Assembly: GCA_032358255.1 (NCBI GenBank)
Contig: JAULBX010011100.1
Span: 270,294 to 334,293 of the forward strand
DNA length: 64,000 nt
Direction: 5' to 3'
Origin: Heterotrichella gracilis
Taxonomy: Eukaryota; Sar; Xanthophyceae; Tribonematales; Xanthonemataceae
Positions 33,333-45,482 of this stretch are shown here, in pieces (the first letter of the stretch is position 1; each line of letters begins with the position of its first letter). The notes below the pieces were generated by a model. It made no database searches and was not told the origin of the DNA. It saw only the letters and a program-made list of their open reading frames with translations. A program made the translations under genes and the position numbers.

Positions 33333-34810
33333 TCATGCCAAGCCACTAGCGGCCCATGAAAATGGTTGCAGCACCCAACCCCTGAGGCCAGGCTCACTGG
33401 TGCTAGAGCCCCGCACAGTGGCAGGCCCACCTAGACTCGGTGCATCACTGCCACCCCCACTCTGCAGCCGGGCTACCAGCCTTTCCAGTTGGCCTGCGCG
33501 CATGGCAAGTGCCGCACAGCTCCCCATGGAAGCCTGCAGCCGTTCCTCGGCGACGAACGCGGCAGCCTGCTTGGTAGCACATGCATCATTTGCCAATGCC
33601 AGCTTCTGCTGAAGGGTCACCACCTCCCTCTGGCTGCTGCCAAGCTGCTCCCGCAGGTGGTTCTCCTGTGCAGCAGCCTGTCCTAGCTGCAGCTGCAGTT
33701 GTGCAACAAGCTCATGTGCCTCGAGCAGCTGCGCTTGTAGCTCCTCATATGGCAAGTTGGCAGGCGCTGCAGCCACGGCCCTACCAGCTGGGGACTCCAA
33801 GCCTGGCGCAACCGAGTGCGTGGGTGAAGCACAGCTGCAATCCGAGCGGGACTGGCCGTACTTTGTAGATGAAGGAGTGTTAGGACCTGCACAGGTGACA
33901 GATTGTAAGCATGGCTGCACCTTGCGCTTCTCTCTGAGGTACTCTGAGGTATAATGTGCACCTGGCACAGGAGAGGAGGCCAGTGTGGACGCACAGACTG
34001 GAAGCAGGCTGGGAGACGCACCTGTGAGGTCCTTGGTCAGGTCTTGATGCAGCAGGCCAAAGCCTTGCTCGGCTGTACTGGTCGTATCCTGGGCTGACTG
34101 GATCTTGTGCTGTGTCAGCTCATCACCGCACTCTGCTTCACTCCAGGAACCTGACGAACTGCACTCCCTTGCCAAGCGCCGTGGACTGCCTGGGTTGCTG
34201 CGGGGGCTGAACGCACTGTCATGAGCAGAGTGCTGCCCACTGAGTCTGCCCTGGATATCACGCACTTCAGCTGCTGCTGACTCTGCTTTGCTGAGCGCTT
34301 CAAAAAGGGCCGCAGTCAGCGACAGGGCCTCGAAAGTGGCTGCTCGGGCAGAGTAGACAGTACCAGTGTTTTCCAGTTGCTGCAGCTCGGCTAGCCTGGT
34401 TTGGATGTTTGAAGCTCGAAGCTCGTATTCTGCACCAGGTTGGCATCTTGTTGGTTGGCAGGTAAAGACATAGGACTGGGAGGGGTTCACACCGAGCAGC
34501 AAGCATAGGAACAATAGGGCATGTCTAGCAGCCAGGACTCCTGGCAAGAGTAAGCAGTTGCAAGACCCATACCTGTCAACCTCTCCTGGCACTGGGTTAG
34601 ATTCAGCTGCAGTGCAGCGGTCTCCGGGAAAGTGTGAGCTGCCCCTCCAAGTAGCACTCTCTTCTTGTTGGCTACTGCGATTTGTCTGGTATGACAGTGC
34701 CCTCCTTCCAGCTGCTGGGCTAGCAGCTTCACAGACTTCGCCTTCTCTGGCACCACATCGGTCGTCTCGTACAACTCCATATCTACCAGCGGCCGGGCCA
34801 ACGCTTCCAC
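33333..34810 (-). CDS. coiled-coil protein of unknown function
   Basis: Three exons (34810-34573, 34429-34022, 33886-33333) join in phase to 399 aa. I do not recognise a family. Visible: two helical segments near the N-terminus (around QLNLTQCQERLT and RLAELQQLENTG), then a Ser-rich, probably disordered centre (SPRSNPGSPRRLARECSSSG). A heptad-rich coiled coil follows from about residue 270 to 370, containing ELVAQLQLQLGQAAAQENHL and EVVTLQQKLALAND. The tail is Gly/Ser/Pro-rich. A scaffold or cytoskeletal adaptor would fit, but this is inference. The start Met at 34810 opens the frame. The second intron may instead use the acceptor near 33964, which keeps frame and would add about 26 residues. 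Confidence 0.6.
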
Positions 34811-36403
34811 TGAGAGTGCGGGTCTAACCCTCGAATAGACAGATGTTGAAGAGGTTGATTGGCCTGGCTAGTGCTTCGCAGACGTTAACTACATATCTCC
34901 TTAGTTCAAAAAGGCTAGAGTAAAGTTTGTGTCTACAAGCGGTGCTCAGAGCCCGACGTCTTGTGCCGAGAATAGATACTGTAAACAACTTGTTGGGTGG
35001 CGGGTGTGATGACCTGATCTGTTTGTGACTCCCCAAGCCATGGATAGCTGTAGCAAGGCCTGACGGCTGGCGGAACACACCCCAAGCTTCCTCTGTGCCC
35101 GTTATCCTAGCAATTGCGTTGCGACTGCTGTCACTGTTGCTGTGGTTGGTGCTTTGATTCAAAGCTTTCAAAACAGTACGGTTAAAATCCCAACTGTCAA
35201 CGTCCTCGTTTCAATTATTCACTATATCCATGCATATCACTCCCCTTGCATTGCCGAGTTATTATTAATTCGGGGGGCCCCAGGTGACTGCATTGTGGGT
35301 TACCTTGGGAAACAGCTTGTAAGCTCTGCTATCTGGTGTGATGGCCCACATATCAGCGCAACGCCGGTAACTGGCATGATGTTCCACACAGGAGGGAAAC
35401 TTGCGGGGCGGGGATGCGCGGACGCAACTGCCAGTAGGTATGCTGTGAGCAAGCGTTTGACGTAATTAAGAACCATGGCAGCTCTTACCCAGAGTTATGA
35501 AGAGCAGCAGCCCTTGTTTGGGTTAGTTTACACCTTCACATGCTTTGGATTGATCTCAGCGCACCTCTGGTGTCCCTTGCGGAAGCAATAGCAGTAGAGG
35601 TAAACAAGTAGATAGACAGATCCATACACTTGTTCAGTTTAATCCTTGGGGAGGCAACTGCAGGCCAAATGCCACAGCATGGGTGCACCGCCGCAGCTAT
35701 GGCATGGCTAGACATGCCATGGCATGCCAATGGCTTGGCTTTGGGCTCCTAAGCCAGAAGTGGACAGGGCAGCTGTATACGCTTTATGCCAGACCTGATG
35801 AGCTTTGTGAAGGTTGCAAACATTGTCCCTGACTACCTAGGTAGTGATCTAAGCTTTTCCCCGCTTCCCGGTCCATGGAGCACAGTGCCATGCAGTTCAT
35901 GGCCATGCATGGATGGCTGCAGGGTTGCCTGCAGGGTTCTTGAAGCAACCCTGCAAAATGGTAAGGGAGTTGAAGAACCATTTTTGAGGGGCCCAATTCG
36001 AGGACTTCGAACCCTGGCGAGGGGTTCTATTACTTGTGTGCAACAGGGATTGAATGCACCTGCTGTGCAGCTTCCATGCAGCAGGCTGAGCACTCTGCTT
36101 CTGTGCAGAGTTCCGCTAGCCCACCATCTTGCGACCGTGCGAGGTTCGAGAGTCTAAAGGCTTAAAAAGACTCTGCAACGCCTGCCTCATGTTTCTCAGC
36201 GCTAGCGTGCACGTTGCTTGCAGGTTAATACAAGCTTTCAGTGAAATCACGATTTGCAAAGACGTGCGCTGAATCCTGGTAGCGATATTTGGCTTCTGAT
36301 AGTCATTGGTCTTACCAGGCAGGTCGGGAAGTTGCTCTAGCGCGTTCTAGTAACGCACTTAGCCACTCCCCAGTGCAGCATTGCAGGGCTGTGGCCGTTG
36401 CAG
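34811..36403. other. divergent intergenic stretch before septin
   Basis: About 1.6 kb between the coiled-coil gene (-) and the first septin exon I can support (+). The septin start may lie in an undetected exon here. The plus-strand frame at 35786-36157 looks like chance coding. Confidence 0.4.
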
Positions 36404-39400
36404 GGTTCTCGCTCCTCCTCCATCGACAGGGGGTTGTCTGTGCGTAGCTCTCACAGTGCTAGGTCAGGCTCCATACACGCTACCTTCTCACTACCTGCAT
36501 ACGGTTCCGGGAGTATTAGTGACTTCGACCATCCACAAGGGGCTTCAAGAGTCCTTTCGGATCAAGCTGTGCATACCACAATGGAGGACAACAACCAGAT
36601 TGACTCCCACCCCACCGACATCAGTCCAGGTCTGGCAAGGATTCTGGACTCCTGTTGAACAGGCTTGTGGGGCTGGACTAGGAGACTCTGTTATCGACAG
36701 GATCCACGTGTGCTGCATCCAACTAGCATTTGCTTGGCTCATTTCCTTGAGCAGTGCAGTCTGCATGATGCGCATGGCGCTGCAGTCTGCACAGCGCTTA
36801 GTACTGGCCATCAGGACTTGCGCCAACATGCAGTATGTTTTGTGCCCTCATTAGTGGCCAGCCCTTTATCCTCTACTGAGAGGGGTAAAAAGCAATGTGC
36901 TTGCAGAATGATATTTTGGGTGAAATCTTGCTAGTCCAATCGACTGCCTGGATCACATGATGTAATTTTGGGGGTTGCTTCAGTTTGTGACACGTAAAAC
37001 ATGCCTGCGAGCTACATGTAATTTCATGATCTGCTCCACAGGCTGTGCCATGATAGCACCCGCCGTTGCACTGCATGTGGGAAGCTGCTTTGCCATGACA
37101 TGACTGCGAGGCCCAGGGCCAGCATGTGCATCCGATGCCACATGCTGCCACAGCATGCGCATGCTATACTAAGTACTGGCGCCATTCAATTGTATAGTAA
37201 GCAGTCATGTGCTTTTTTCCAGGCGACTCCCTCCCAGTTGGCAACACGCCATTCAAGGGCTTTGACCCCACCATGGGGGGTGATGACAAGAAAGCAGGAG
37301 AGAGGATGGGAGACAGCGCATTCTCATCACCTTCCGTGCGCCGCTCAGGGAAGAGTGCCAACGGTCTTGCAAAGTGCGTGTTGAAATCGAGTGCACATGC
37401 CATGGCTTGGGTGAAGGATGCTTAGTGGGACGCCACGGGCTCATGATTGTATATATTTGGTGGTGGGGGTCACACTGAGAATTTAAGGAAACGGCTTGCC
37501 TTCGAAATTTCTTCTGCTTACTCTTAAGATTACTGACTTACCATTCAATGTCCGTGACAGTAATTCCTGTGCAGCCTGTCGTTGAGGCTTACTTGGTGAG
37601 CTATTCCTACAAGCTTTGAGGACCGGTCGTGCATTTTTTTCTTAGTTGCTAATATGTTTTAAACAGTTGTAACAGTGAAATTTGCTCTTGACGTGAAAAT
37701 GCTCCTGGCCCTGTTCACGCTTAGTTATCTCGAACCAACTGACATGTATCGCATCAATCATTGCAGGGGACCGGCTATTGGAAGCATCACAGAGAACCCA
37801 CCTAGCGCCGTGCCAACCTCCCCAGTGACTATCGTGCTGCAGCAGCAGCCAGCAGCTCCCGCCCCTGCCCCCGCCCCCGCCCCCGCCCCGGCACCGGCAC
37901 CGGCTCCCGTGGCTCAGCCCCAGCAGGTGGCGCTCCCCCAGATGATGCCGCAGCAGATGGTGTATGTGAGCAGCCCTCCCCAGGCCTCCCAGCAGCAGCC
38001 AGGTAGCTAGATAGATTAGCTTCGCTGGTCTTGCATGGCCTTGCGGTATTGCGCATGTGTGCTACTCTTGCTACTCAGCAATTACATATCAGTTGTTAAT
38101 GTCCCTGGCTTAATGTTTTGAGAAGGTTGAAACATGTGTGTTTCATACATCTTCTTACAAGATATTCACTGCTCCACAGCTGTGACGGTGGACCTCCAGC
38201 CCGCAGCAGCTGCTGTTGGGTCAGCCGGAGCCCCCATCGACCAGTCATACCCTCTGCCGACCGCATCCCCTGCGCCAATGCAAGCCCCTCAGCAGGCAGC
38301 CCCTGTCATGATGGCCCCCCAGCAGGCACCGATGGTGTCCATGCAGCAGATGGCGCCACAGTCGTACGCCGCTCCCACAGTCATGATGGCGCCACAGCAG
38401 CCATCGCCAGTGGTCTCCATGCAGCCCGTGGCGCCAGTCATGCTTGCCCCTCAGCCCCTCCAGGCCACGCCAGTGATGTCCCCGCAGCCAATGGCGCAGC
38501 AGTACTACACCTCCCCTGCGCACGCTGCGGGCGGAGAGTATGGGCGGGACATCCTGTCTGCATTTGCTGGGGTGCCTCACGTGAAGCCCCAGTGGGCCAA
38601 CAGGTAAGCCTGCCAGTGATCAGGTGCAGGGTTGTAACTGAGGCCAGGATACCTGGATGTACATTTTTAAGTTACTTGCGTAGTTTTACAGAGGGCTATA
38701 TCAATATATGTCTATTAATAGCACAGCGTGTGATGATATAGCTGCTAATCTGTAGTGCAACTTAACCACCGCTGGGCGTTTATGTGGGTAGACCATACGA
38801 TTAAATAGAAAGGTATTTCCAACCGTATTGGCTTAGTATAAGAACTGACAAGAGTCAAACGCCCTTTTAACTTTAGCACTCCACGGTATAGGAGTCTCTC
38901 GTGCGACTGCGGCACGTGCTTGTTGCAATATATGCATTATTATATACAGGCTAAAACTTTTGGCCCTTTTAACACTTAGCAGGTGTTAACCTGTCAGTTG
39001 AGGCACACATTGTTGCGGCGCGCTGGCTGTCAGAGGTTGAGCATTTTATAAGATGGATGGTATAAGTGGAACACTACCAACCTCCTTGTTGATCAGTGAT
39101 AAGTGGCAGTACTAAACTGTTTGTATCAATTCGCCAAGCTTGACTGTGACACCATAGATCATTAATGGCAAATAACATTTTTTGTGTATGTCCAGGTGGA
39201 TGAAGATCATGGTGGTTGGGGAGTCAGGCCTGGGCAAGACAACATTCATCAAGAACCTATTTGCCTCCTACACCAATGATTCGAACATGTCGGTCAACGA
39301 TGCCTCAGGTGAGGCACAGGATGGGGGCGGGGGAGGTGCATTGCAATGACACATTGCAATAGTGAGTTGTGAAACACTTGTGCGCAGTCATCGTGAACAC

Positions 39401-42400
39401 TCTACGAGCTGCGTGCAAAATTTGGTGAGGAGCAGTGCGAAGCGAGTCACTCACTGTGATTGAACATTGTAATTATTGACGCTGGTGATTTCAGTCACTC
39501 ACTTTGCCGTGCTGCTTAGGAAAACCTGAAAAGCTGCAGGTAGAACACAACTACTGAACGCACCTCTGTCAGCAGTTGTTCTGTGCGTCTGGCTATTTAT
39601 AACGTGCATATTCTTGCCTCGTACTTAGAACGAAAGCACATGAAACTGACTATATGCTAGGTGACTTGAATTTGCTCATTAGTTGCATCCTGCCCTCTTA
39701 AACCCTCCTTTATGCCTTGGCCCTGCAGAACCCATCAGCTGCAATATGAATGCGCCAGGCCCTGTCTCATAAGCGCCTGGGCATCAAATTTTAATGATTG
39801 CACTTCCTCTACCTGACTCACCCCTTGCACTTGGCCTCTTCCTTTATCTTCTTAATTCAGCATGCCTGTTAAAGTTCAAGGACAGGCAGTGTAGCATCTT
39901 CCAAATTGGCCCCCTCTCACATTTGTCCCCCTGCCCACCTTGCAGGCCCCACCAGCCGCGAAGTGTTTGCACGCTCCCCCGAGCGCCTGTGCACCCAGAT
40001 CAGCGTGGCCAACCAGGACCAGTGCGTGCAGTTCCACTACCTGGTGCAAGACACACCCGGTCACGGGGACAAGGGCAGGCTGGAGGACCACATGGATGCA
40101 GTGCTGGGATACGTCCACACCTGCAGCAGGTGACGCAGATGACTGTGGCGCACCTTCTTGTTTTGAACCATCAGTTCGTGCTCTGTAGGCATGCTATAGG
40201 AGATGTGCACTGGTTTGTGTACAAGATTGAGTGTCCTGGCACATGATAGGCCTGGCATATAGCTGCTGCACTGGACTCAGTTCTATGCCAGGCCTATCAT
40301 GCGCCAAGACCAGTGGTCGCCAGCAATGAAAGCAATCATTCCTACATGATAGGGAGGTGCCTACGCAGTGGTTGCTTGCTCCATCCCACATTCAAGTTGT
40401 CTTGTTAATGTGGGTGTGCTATTGTTCCTGCAAGATGTGGCAGTTGGCTGACAAATTCCTGTCTGGGTATGCAGGAAGTACATGGAGCTTGAGCAGGGTC
40501 ACGACCGCAGCATCCCCATGTCCAAGATCCCCGATCCCCGCGTGGACGTTGTCCTCTTCTTCCTGCCCCCGCATCGCCTCAAGGACTCTGACGTGGCCTA
40601 CATGCGCCAGCTGGCGGAGCTTGTGCCTGTGGTGCCTGTGCTGTCCAAGGCTGACAGCATGACAAGTGCTGAGCTGGAGGCGTTCAGGGTGAAAGTGAGG
40701 GAGGCGCTCAAGGGGACAGGTGAGGATGTACTGCCTGTATGCTGCCCTGCTTGCCACTGTAATGGTCAATGTCATGCCCCATTATGACCATTTGGGACCC
40801 AGTATTCATACATAATATCTGACTGGGCACTCCCGTGTGTGGAAATATCTGAAGTACATGGCACACTCACAAAATTTCTTATTGTGAAGGAACAGTGTGC
40901 AATCAATTACTCATTATTACGCTGCACAACATGAATCACTTACAGCACAAATTCCTCACGCACTGAATGAGTCAGCTTCACTTTGTGCAGAGAAGCGCGT
41001 GATGCACGAGTTCAGCCAGGAGGGCATGCGCGAGGCCGGCGCCAAGCACGACCCCCCCTTTGCAATCATCTGCTCAACCATCATGGACCTCAACGTGGGC
41101 AGGTGAGTGTGATGCCATGATGTACAGAAACACACTCCTTTCTCTGAGTAATGTTGCTGGAATCATATTGAGACATTATGGGATGTTTTGCACAAGGTTT
41201 TGAGGTGTGGGATATATCCCTTTCTTACCCACCCCACACCCCAGGTTGAACGCCATGTGTATGTATGTTATTGGTGTTTATTTATTCCATCTTACATGTC
41301 CAGGTTCTGGCCGGTGCGCACCTACCCCTGGGGCACCTGCCAGGCGCTGCTGTCTGGACACTCTGACCTGGCCGCGCTGCGCCGCCTGCTGTTCGAGTTT
41401 GGTTATGAGGAGCTGAAGTCAGGGACAGAGGAGAGGTACTACGAGTACCGCAGGTGAGGGGTACAGGGGGTGATGATCCCCAGGGATCTGGGTGGATGCT
41501 GGCGTGGGGCAGCAGGTATTGCGTGGCTGGAAGAGTTTTGTGTTGAACATTGTAAGTGCTGTGGGGGCCAGGTGTGGTTGTATGTGACATGAGTGCATGT
41601 GGTTGGGGTAGTCTCATTAAAGGTGGGCCGGACCCCTGAGGGGTTGAAAATGCACTGCCTGGTGGGAGGAGGTGGTTGTGTGACAGCATTTGATGTGGAA
41701 ATTAATTACATACCTATCGTATCCTGCCTGTTATTTAGCACGTCGACTCTTTGCCTGCTATTGGTTATAGCAAATATGCGCCATTCTCATAATAAACCCT
41801 CCACTGACATATGTGTTGTGTTGCTCCCCTCAGGACACACGGCCAGTCGGCTGCAGCGCGCAAAGAGAACCGCCATGGCCTGATTCACAACAGCCTGACT
41901 GGTCTGGGTGGTGCCGCCATGAGGGTGGTCAAGACTGTTGCAGTGGCGGGGCTGGTGGTGGGTGCGTCGGCACTGGCGCTCAATGCAATGCCCTCAGTAA
42001 AGGTAAGGGTTTAGGGTGTAGAGGGTTTAGGGTTTACGCCTGGTGGTGGGCGCGTAGGCACTGGCGCTCAATGCTATACCGCAGTGAAGAAGGGGGGTGG
42101 TCTCTGAGGTTGGAGGAAATTGCAGAAGATTTAGATGATGTCAGAAATTACGCGGTTGAGCTGGCATGGCAAGCCTTTTGGACAGTTTGCACTGTGTGTG
42201 TAAGAGTTAGCAGGCTATGTGTCCAAGGAATGTATTGTTTGGGTGTTATGCCGGTTGGCATATAGGTGGGATGTTCCGTTATGTTGGCGTGTAATGCATG
42301 TACAGGTGGGTGCTACAATCAAATATCTAGCATTGCCTTCGCTCAATCTGTTCATAGAGTGTGGCAAGCTTGCCTGCAGCGCGCTGTCAACATTGCCAGT

Positions 42401-42757
42401 CCTGGTCAAGAGACGCTCAACCAGAGTATTCAATAGAAATTTGTTTTTATTTCATGAGGCATGGTCCATTGTTTCTTACTTTTCTAGCGTGACAGTTATC
42501 TGAAAAGAACGTCGCTTCTGTTTGCGCAGGCCGAGGTGCGCAAGCACGTGATTGTGAGCAAGGTTGTGGGCCATATCGACGAGGCTGTCAGCAACACCAG
42601 GAATGGCATCGAGGAGGCCACAGAGAGCGTCAAGAACACCGTCAGCAACATGACCAGGGGGGCGCAGGACAATGTGGAGGAGGTTATTGAGCCTGTGGTG
42701 GATCAGAAGGCTCGCAAGCGCCGCCAGTGGTACCAGATTTTCAATGCCCAGGAGTAA
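36404..42757 (+). CDS. septin GTPase with Pro/Gln/Met-rich N-terminus and C-terminal hydrophobic segment
   Basis: Eleven exons (36404-36629, 37223-37373, 37767-38002, 38180-38603, 39196-39308, 39946-40129, 40475-40719, 40991-41102, 41304-41453, 41834-42002, 42530-42757) join in phase. From the in-frame ATG at 36581 the product is 686 aa; the first exon stays open upstream, so it may be longer. Septins are filament-forming GTPases at membranes and division sites. The G domain has the P-loop GESGLGKTT, DTPG (switch II) and SKAD (G4), then FWPVRTYPWG in the position of the septin unique element. Before it lie about 230 low-complexity residues with an (AP)n run and many Q/M/P. After it a hydrophobic stretch (VAVAGLVVGASALALNAM) looks membrane-inserting, followed by a charged amphipathic helix (NGIEEATESVKNTVSNMT). 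Land plants lack septins; chlorophytes have them. Confidence 0.88.
37851..37912 (+). repeat. CCCCCG-type microsatellite coding (Ala-Pro)n
   Basis: CCCGCC/CCGGCA hexamer-like units encode about nine Ala-Pro pairs in the septin N-terminal extension. Likely length-variable between strains (inference). Confidence 0.75.
40233..40310. repeat. 78-nt foldback hairpin in septin intron
   Basis: Two 27-nt arms (40233-40259 and 40284-40310) are reverse complements except at two positions, with a 24-nt loop. Both exceptions are A-C on the plus strand and therefore G-U on a minus-strand RNA, which would form an unbroken 27-bp duplex. A short outer pairing (CACTGGT near 40209 with ACCAGTG at 40309) extends it. 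Confidence 0.8.
41952..42090 (+). repeat. duplicated septin exon-10 border with TTTAGGG tract
   Basis: The exon end from CTGGTGGTGGGTGCGTCGGC (41952-42002) is copied at 42039-42090 with substitutions. GGGTTTAGGGTGTAGAGGG and GTTTAGGGTTT (42006-42036) lie between, right after the donor GTAAGG. Confidence 0.82.
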
Positions 42758-44588
42758 GGTGGTACAGCGCTGTCCACAGTGTGTCACTGTTGGAGTTTGA
42801 TGAGTGTGTGTAGCTAGGAGGTTGTTGGCTGTTGGAACAAGCATTGCAGGTACCCGTTGATTTTGTAGGACGATTTTGGGATAGGGAGGGGTACTGTTGT
42901 GTGTGTTGTAGAAGTCCACTTTTTGCAGGAAGGATTGCTGTAGTTTCTCAGATAGTCTTGTTCAGCACAGTAACTGGAACCGTTCCACTGTGTGGATGCT
43001 GTCAGGTACACATTTTTTCATGAACTGGTGAGATACATGTAGGGATGGTGGAACAGATTGAAGGTAGTTTTTTGCCTATCAGTAACGCTGTTAAGCAAAA
43101 TTCAGGCGAATGATATAGATGTGGTCCTGAGTGTGGAATACAGGTCTGAATGGTGCTGTAACAAATTTATCCTTTTACCCCGGGTAAGCATCGGGGTTGT
43201 CATTGTTGGTGACTGCACCATATGCTCCGCACCGTGTTACGTTACTTTGTGAAGTAACAACATAAGCAGCTGTGTGAACAATTGAACCATGGCTGTTACC
43301 ATACATACATATGTATATATACCCACTGTGTGCAATATGGAAGGGTGGTGATGCATGGGCCATGGCTTCTGGACATGCTGCATGCTTCTGGAAAAGTACA
43401 CATCGACAGTTCTGCAGGGCTTGGTGTGAAGAATGCAAAGCTGCTAGTGGGTTACAACTGTTTCATTGCCCTGCTGGAGTACACCCCAAGGGTTTATTGG
43501 TGCTGGTCCTAAACAGATGCACCAGTTCTTCCTCCCCCTTGCTGGCCCATACCACCCCCACCCATCTGTAACCTCGTGCACAGCCATGCACTTGGTACTG
43601 CTTGACTGCCTCATCTCCTCCCCGTCCCCATTCTACGACCACCTTTGGCCACGCCCACAGCCGCGTGTTGAGCATCGCATTGACTGGCTCACCCCCCACC
43701 TCCCGCCCCACCACACACATTGTTTTAAACTAGACCCAAGGTAGAAGGTGTACCCTTGCTCAGAGGGTGTTACCCAGGACGCACCCACCTTTCACACCGT
43801 GCTTCCATATATATGTGCAGCCCCGTATTGCTGCTTTAGCCAACACTGTGCCATGCTACCTAGGAGGGCTGCACACATATACTAGGCGCACCCAATGGTT
43901 GCTGCACCCTGGGGAGAACATTGTGCAAGGCAGGCAGGGGGTGACAGGTACGCCGGGAGGTTGTTAGCAACTGTGATCAGAGCTGCCTGTCCACCCACCC
44001 AGATGTATTTGCTCTCGGCGCTTGCGAGTGTGCGTTTGCCAGCGCAGTGAGGGTTGCAAGGTGGCCAGCCTTAGGGGTTCTAATATGTATGCGCGCCTGG
44101 ATGCCTAATCCCAGCCCACACACTCCTCCGCTTTGTATTTTGACTGTACAAAGAACTCTGGTACAAACAACAGTGCATATATGCATGCATGTCGCATGCA
44201 TGCCAGCGTGACATGCAGGGTGCACCCTGCCAATCAAACACAAAAGGAGAGGAGTTGCAACAGAGTTACTCCCATACATACGAAGGCGTTGCATAGGAAG
44301 TCTCTGTAGTACTCAATAGCGTAGGCAGTTGCATAACTGCATGTAATAAACCCTCGGGGCGCAAGCTGTAAACGATCAGGAAGTGCCCGGAAACATTTCT
44401 GCTGCCCGGAAAGGCAGGCGCGACAGTAGCGCTGTGGCGTAGTGTGTGTATATATATATATACAAGCAGCTGCAAGCGTGTATGTCTCAGTTGACATACG
44501 TACACACAGAGTTGGCGGTGTGAGGTAGGAAGTTTGGCGAACATAGCAGATGCAAATTACCATTTCAGGAAGATGCATCTGTCGCCGT
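42758..44588. other. intergenic stretch, no supported gene
   Basis: About 1.8 kb after the septin stop. It contains CATGCATG runs (for example 44177-44202) and short AT dinucleotide tracts (44449-44461). No convincing coding sequence on either strand. Confidence 0.5.
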
Positions 44589-44669
44589 GCAAATTTGGCG
44601 GAGTGGTTAACGCGGTGCCCTGCTAAGGCATTTCCTTCGGGAGCGCAGGTTCGAATCCTGCAGTTTGCG
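44589..44669 (+). tRNA. tRNA-Ser(GCU)
   Basis: The acceptor stem GCAAATT pairs with AGTTTGC (one G-T), followed by discriminator G44669, typical of Ser tRNAs. The D-arm contains TGGCGGAGTGGTTAACGC. The anticodon stem GTGCC/GGCAT closes loop CTGCTAA, anticodon GCT. A long variable arm (TTTCCTTCGGGAG, type II) and T-arm GCAGG-TTCGAAT-CCTGC follow. There is no intron. CCA is not encoded, as expected for a nuclear gene. A TTTTG-TTTT run just downstream would end Pol III transcription. Confidence 0.96.
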
Positions 44670-45482
44670 ATCTCTTTTGTTTTGCTCGTTTTTCGTGCAT
44701 TTTGCCCCACAATCAGGGACCACTGAATGCACCAGCTGTTGCTCTGGTCGGTAAAGGACTTCAGGAACAGGGCTTTACAAGATCTTTTTGGAGGAAGGAC
44801 AGCTACCCTGCTTTGAGAGGTGTTGTTACAAGGGTTGCATGGTGAATGCCCGCCCGGGGGCGCCGGACCCGAGGTGCACAAGCATCAATAGATCCAGAAA
44901 TATTGACTAGAACCCTCAATTACCCTCCCTTAGGCCTGGGCTGCAGCTGCACCTGAACGTTGTGGGGTTCCACCCCGATGCCATAAGGCCTACCTCCCTT
45001 GGGCCAACCTAGCCATGTGCAATGCCTATGTCAGATACTCCCAGAGGTAGTCCCTTCTCTGCGGCAGGTCACTGAGTCATGCCCACCGTCATATTGAAGT
45101 TCATGTGTGGCTTTAAAGAAAGAAAGGATTTTTCAAGCACCCCCAACAGTCTTGTGAGCCCGGGTTGGCTCCCTGAATATGACTGTCAAATAAATTTTGT
45201 AAAGCTTGATGAAAGGGAAATTCCACGCATATAAGCAGGTTAGGCGAATGTTAGCTAAACCCTAGCATTTTCCTATTCTACCGGACTTACATCCGGCGCA
45301 CCGCCACATCATCAAAGATAAATAAATAAATAACTACGCTCCTCATCTCAAGAACGAGGGCGTTGGTTGAGGAAGAGACAGAATGGGAGAGAGCCAGCCT
45401 CGGAGGCTGGTCATTCCCTCAGATGTCCCTACCATAATGGCCGAAGCCAGTTTGGCCCAGGGGCCTGACTCGGGTACGGGTC
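44670..45482. other. flank of tRNA and 3' side of retroelement remnant
   Basis: May include the 3' untranslated region of the minus-strand retroelement. An (AAAT)n-like run at 45320-45332 could mark its 3' tail, in which case the element ends there. No target-site duplication recognised. Confidence 0.4.

Noticed and set aside
35786-36157. 123-codon plus-strand frame upstream of septin
   Set aside because: Composition is not coding-like and no donor joins it in phase to the septin exons.
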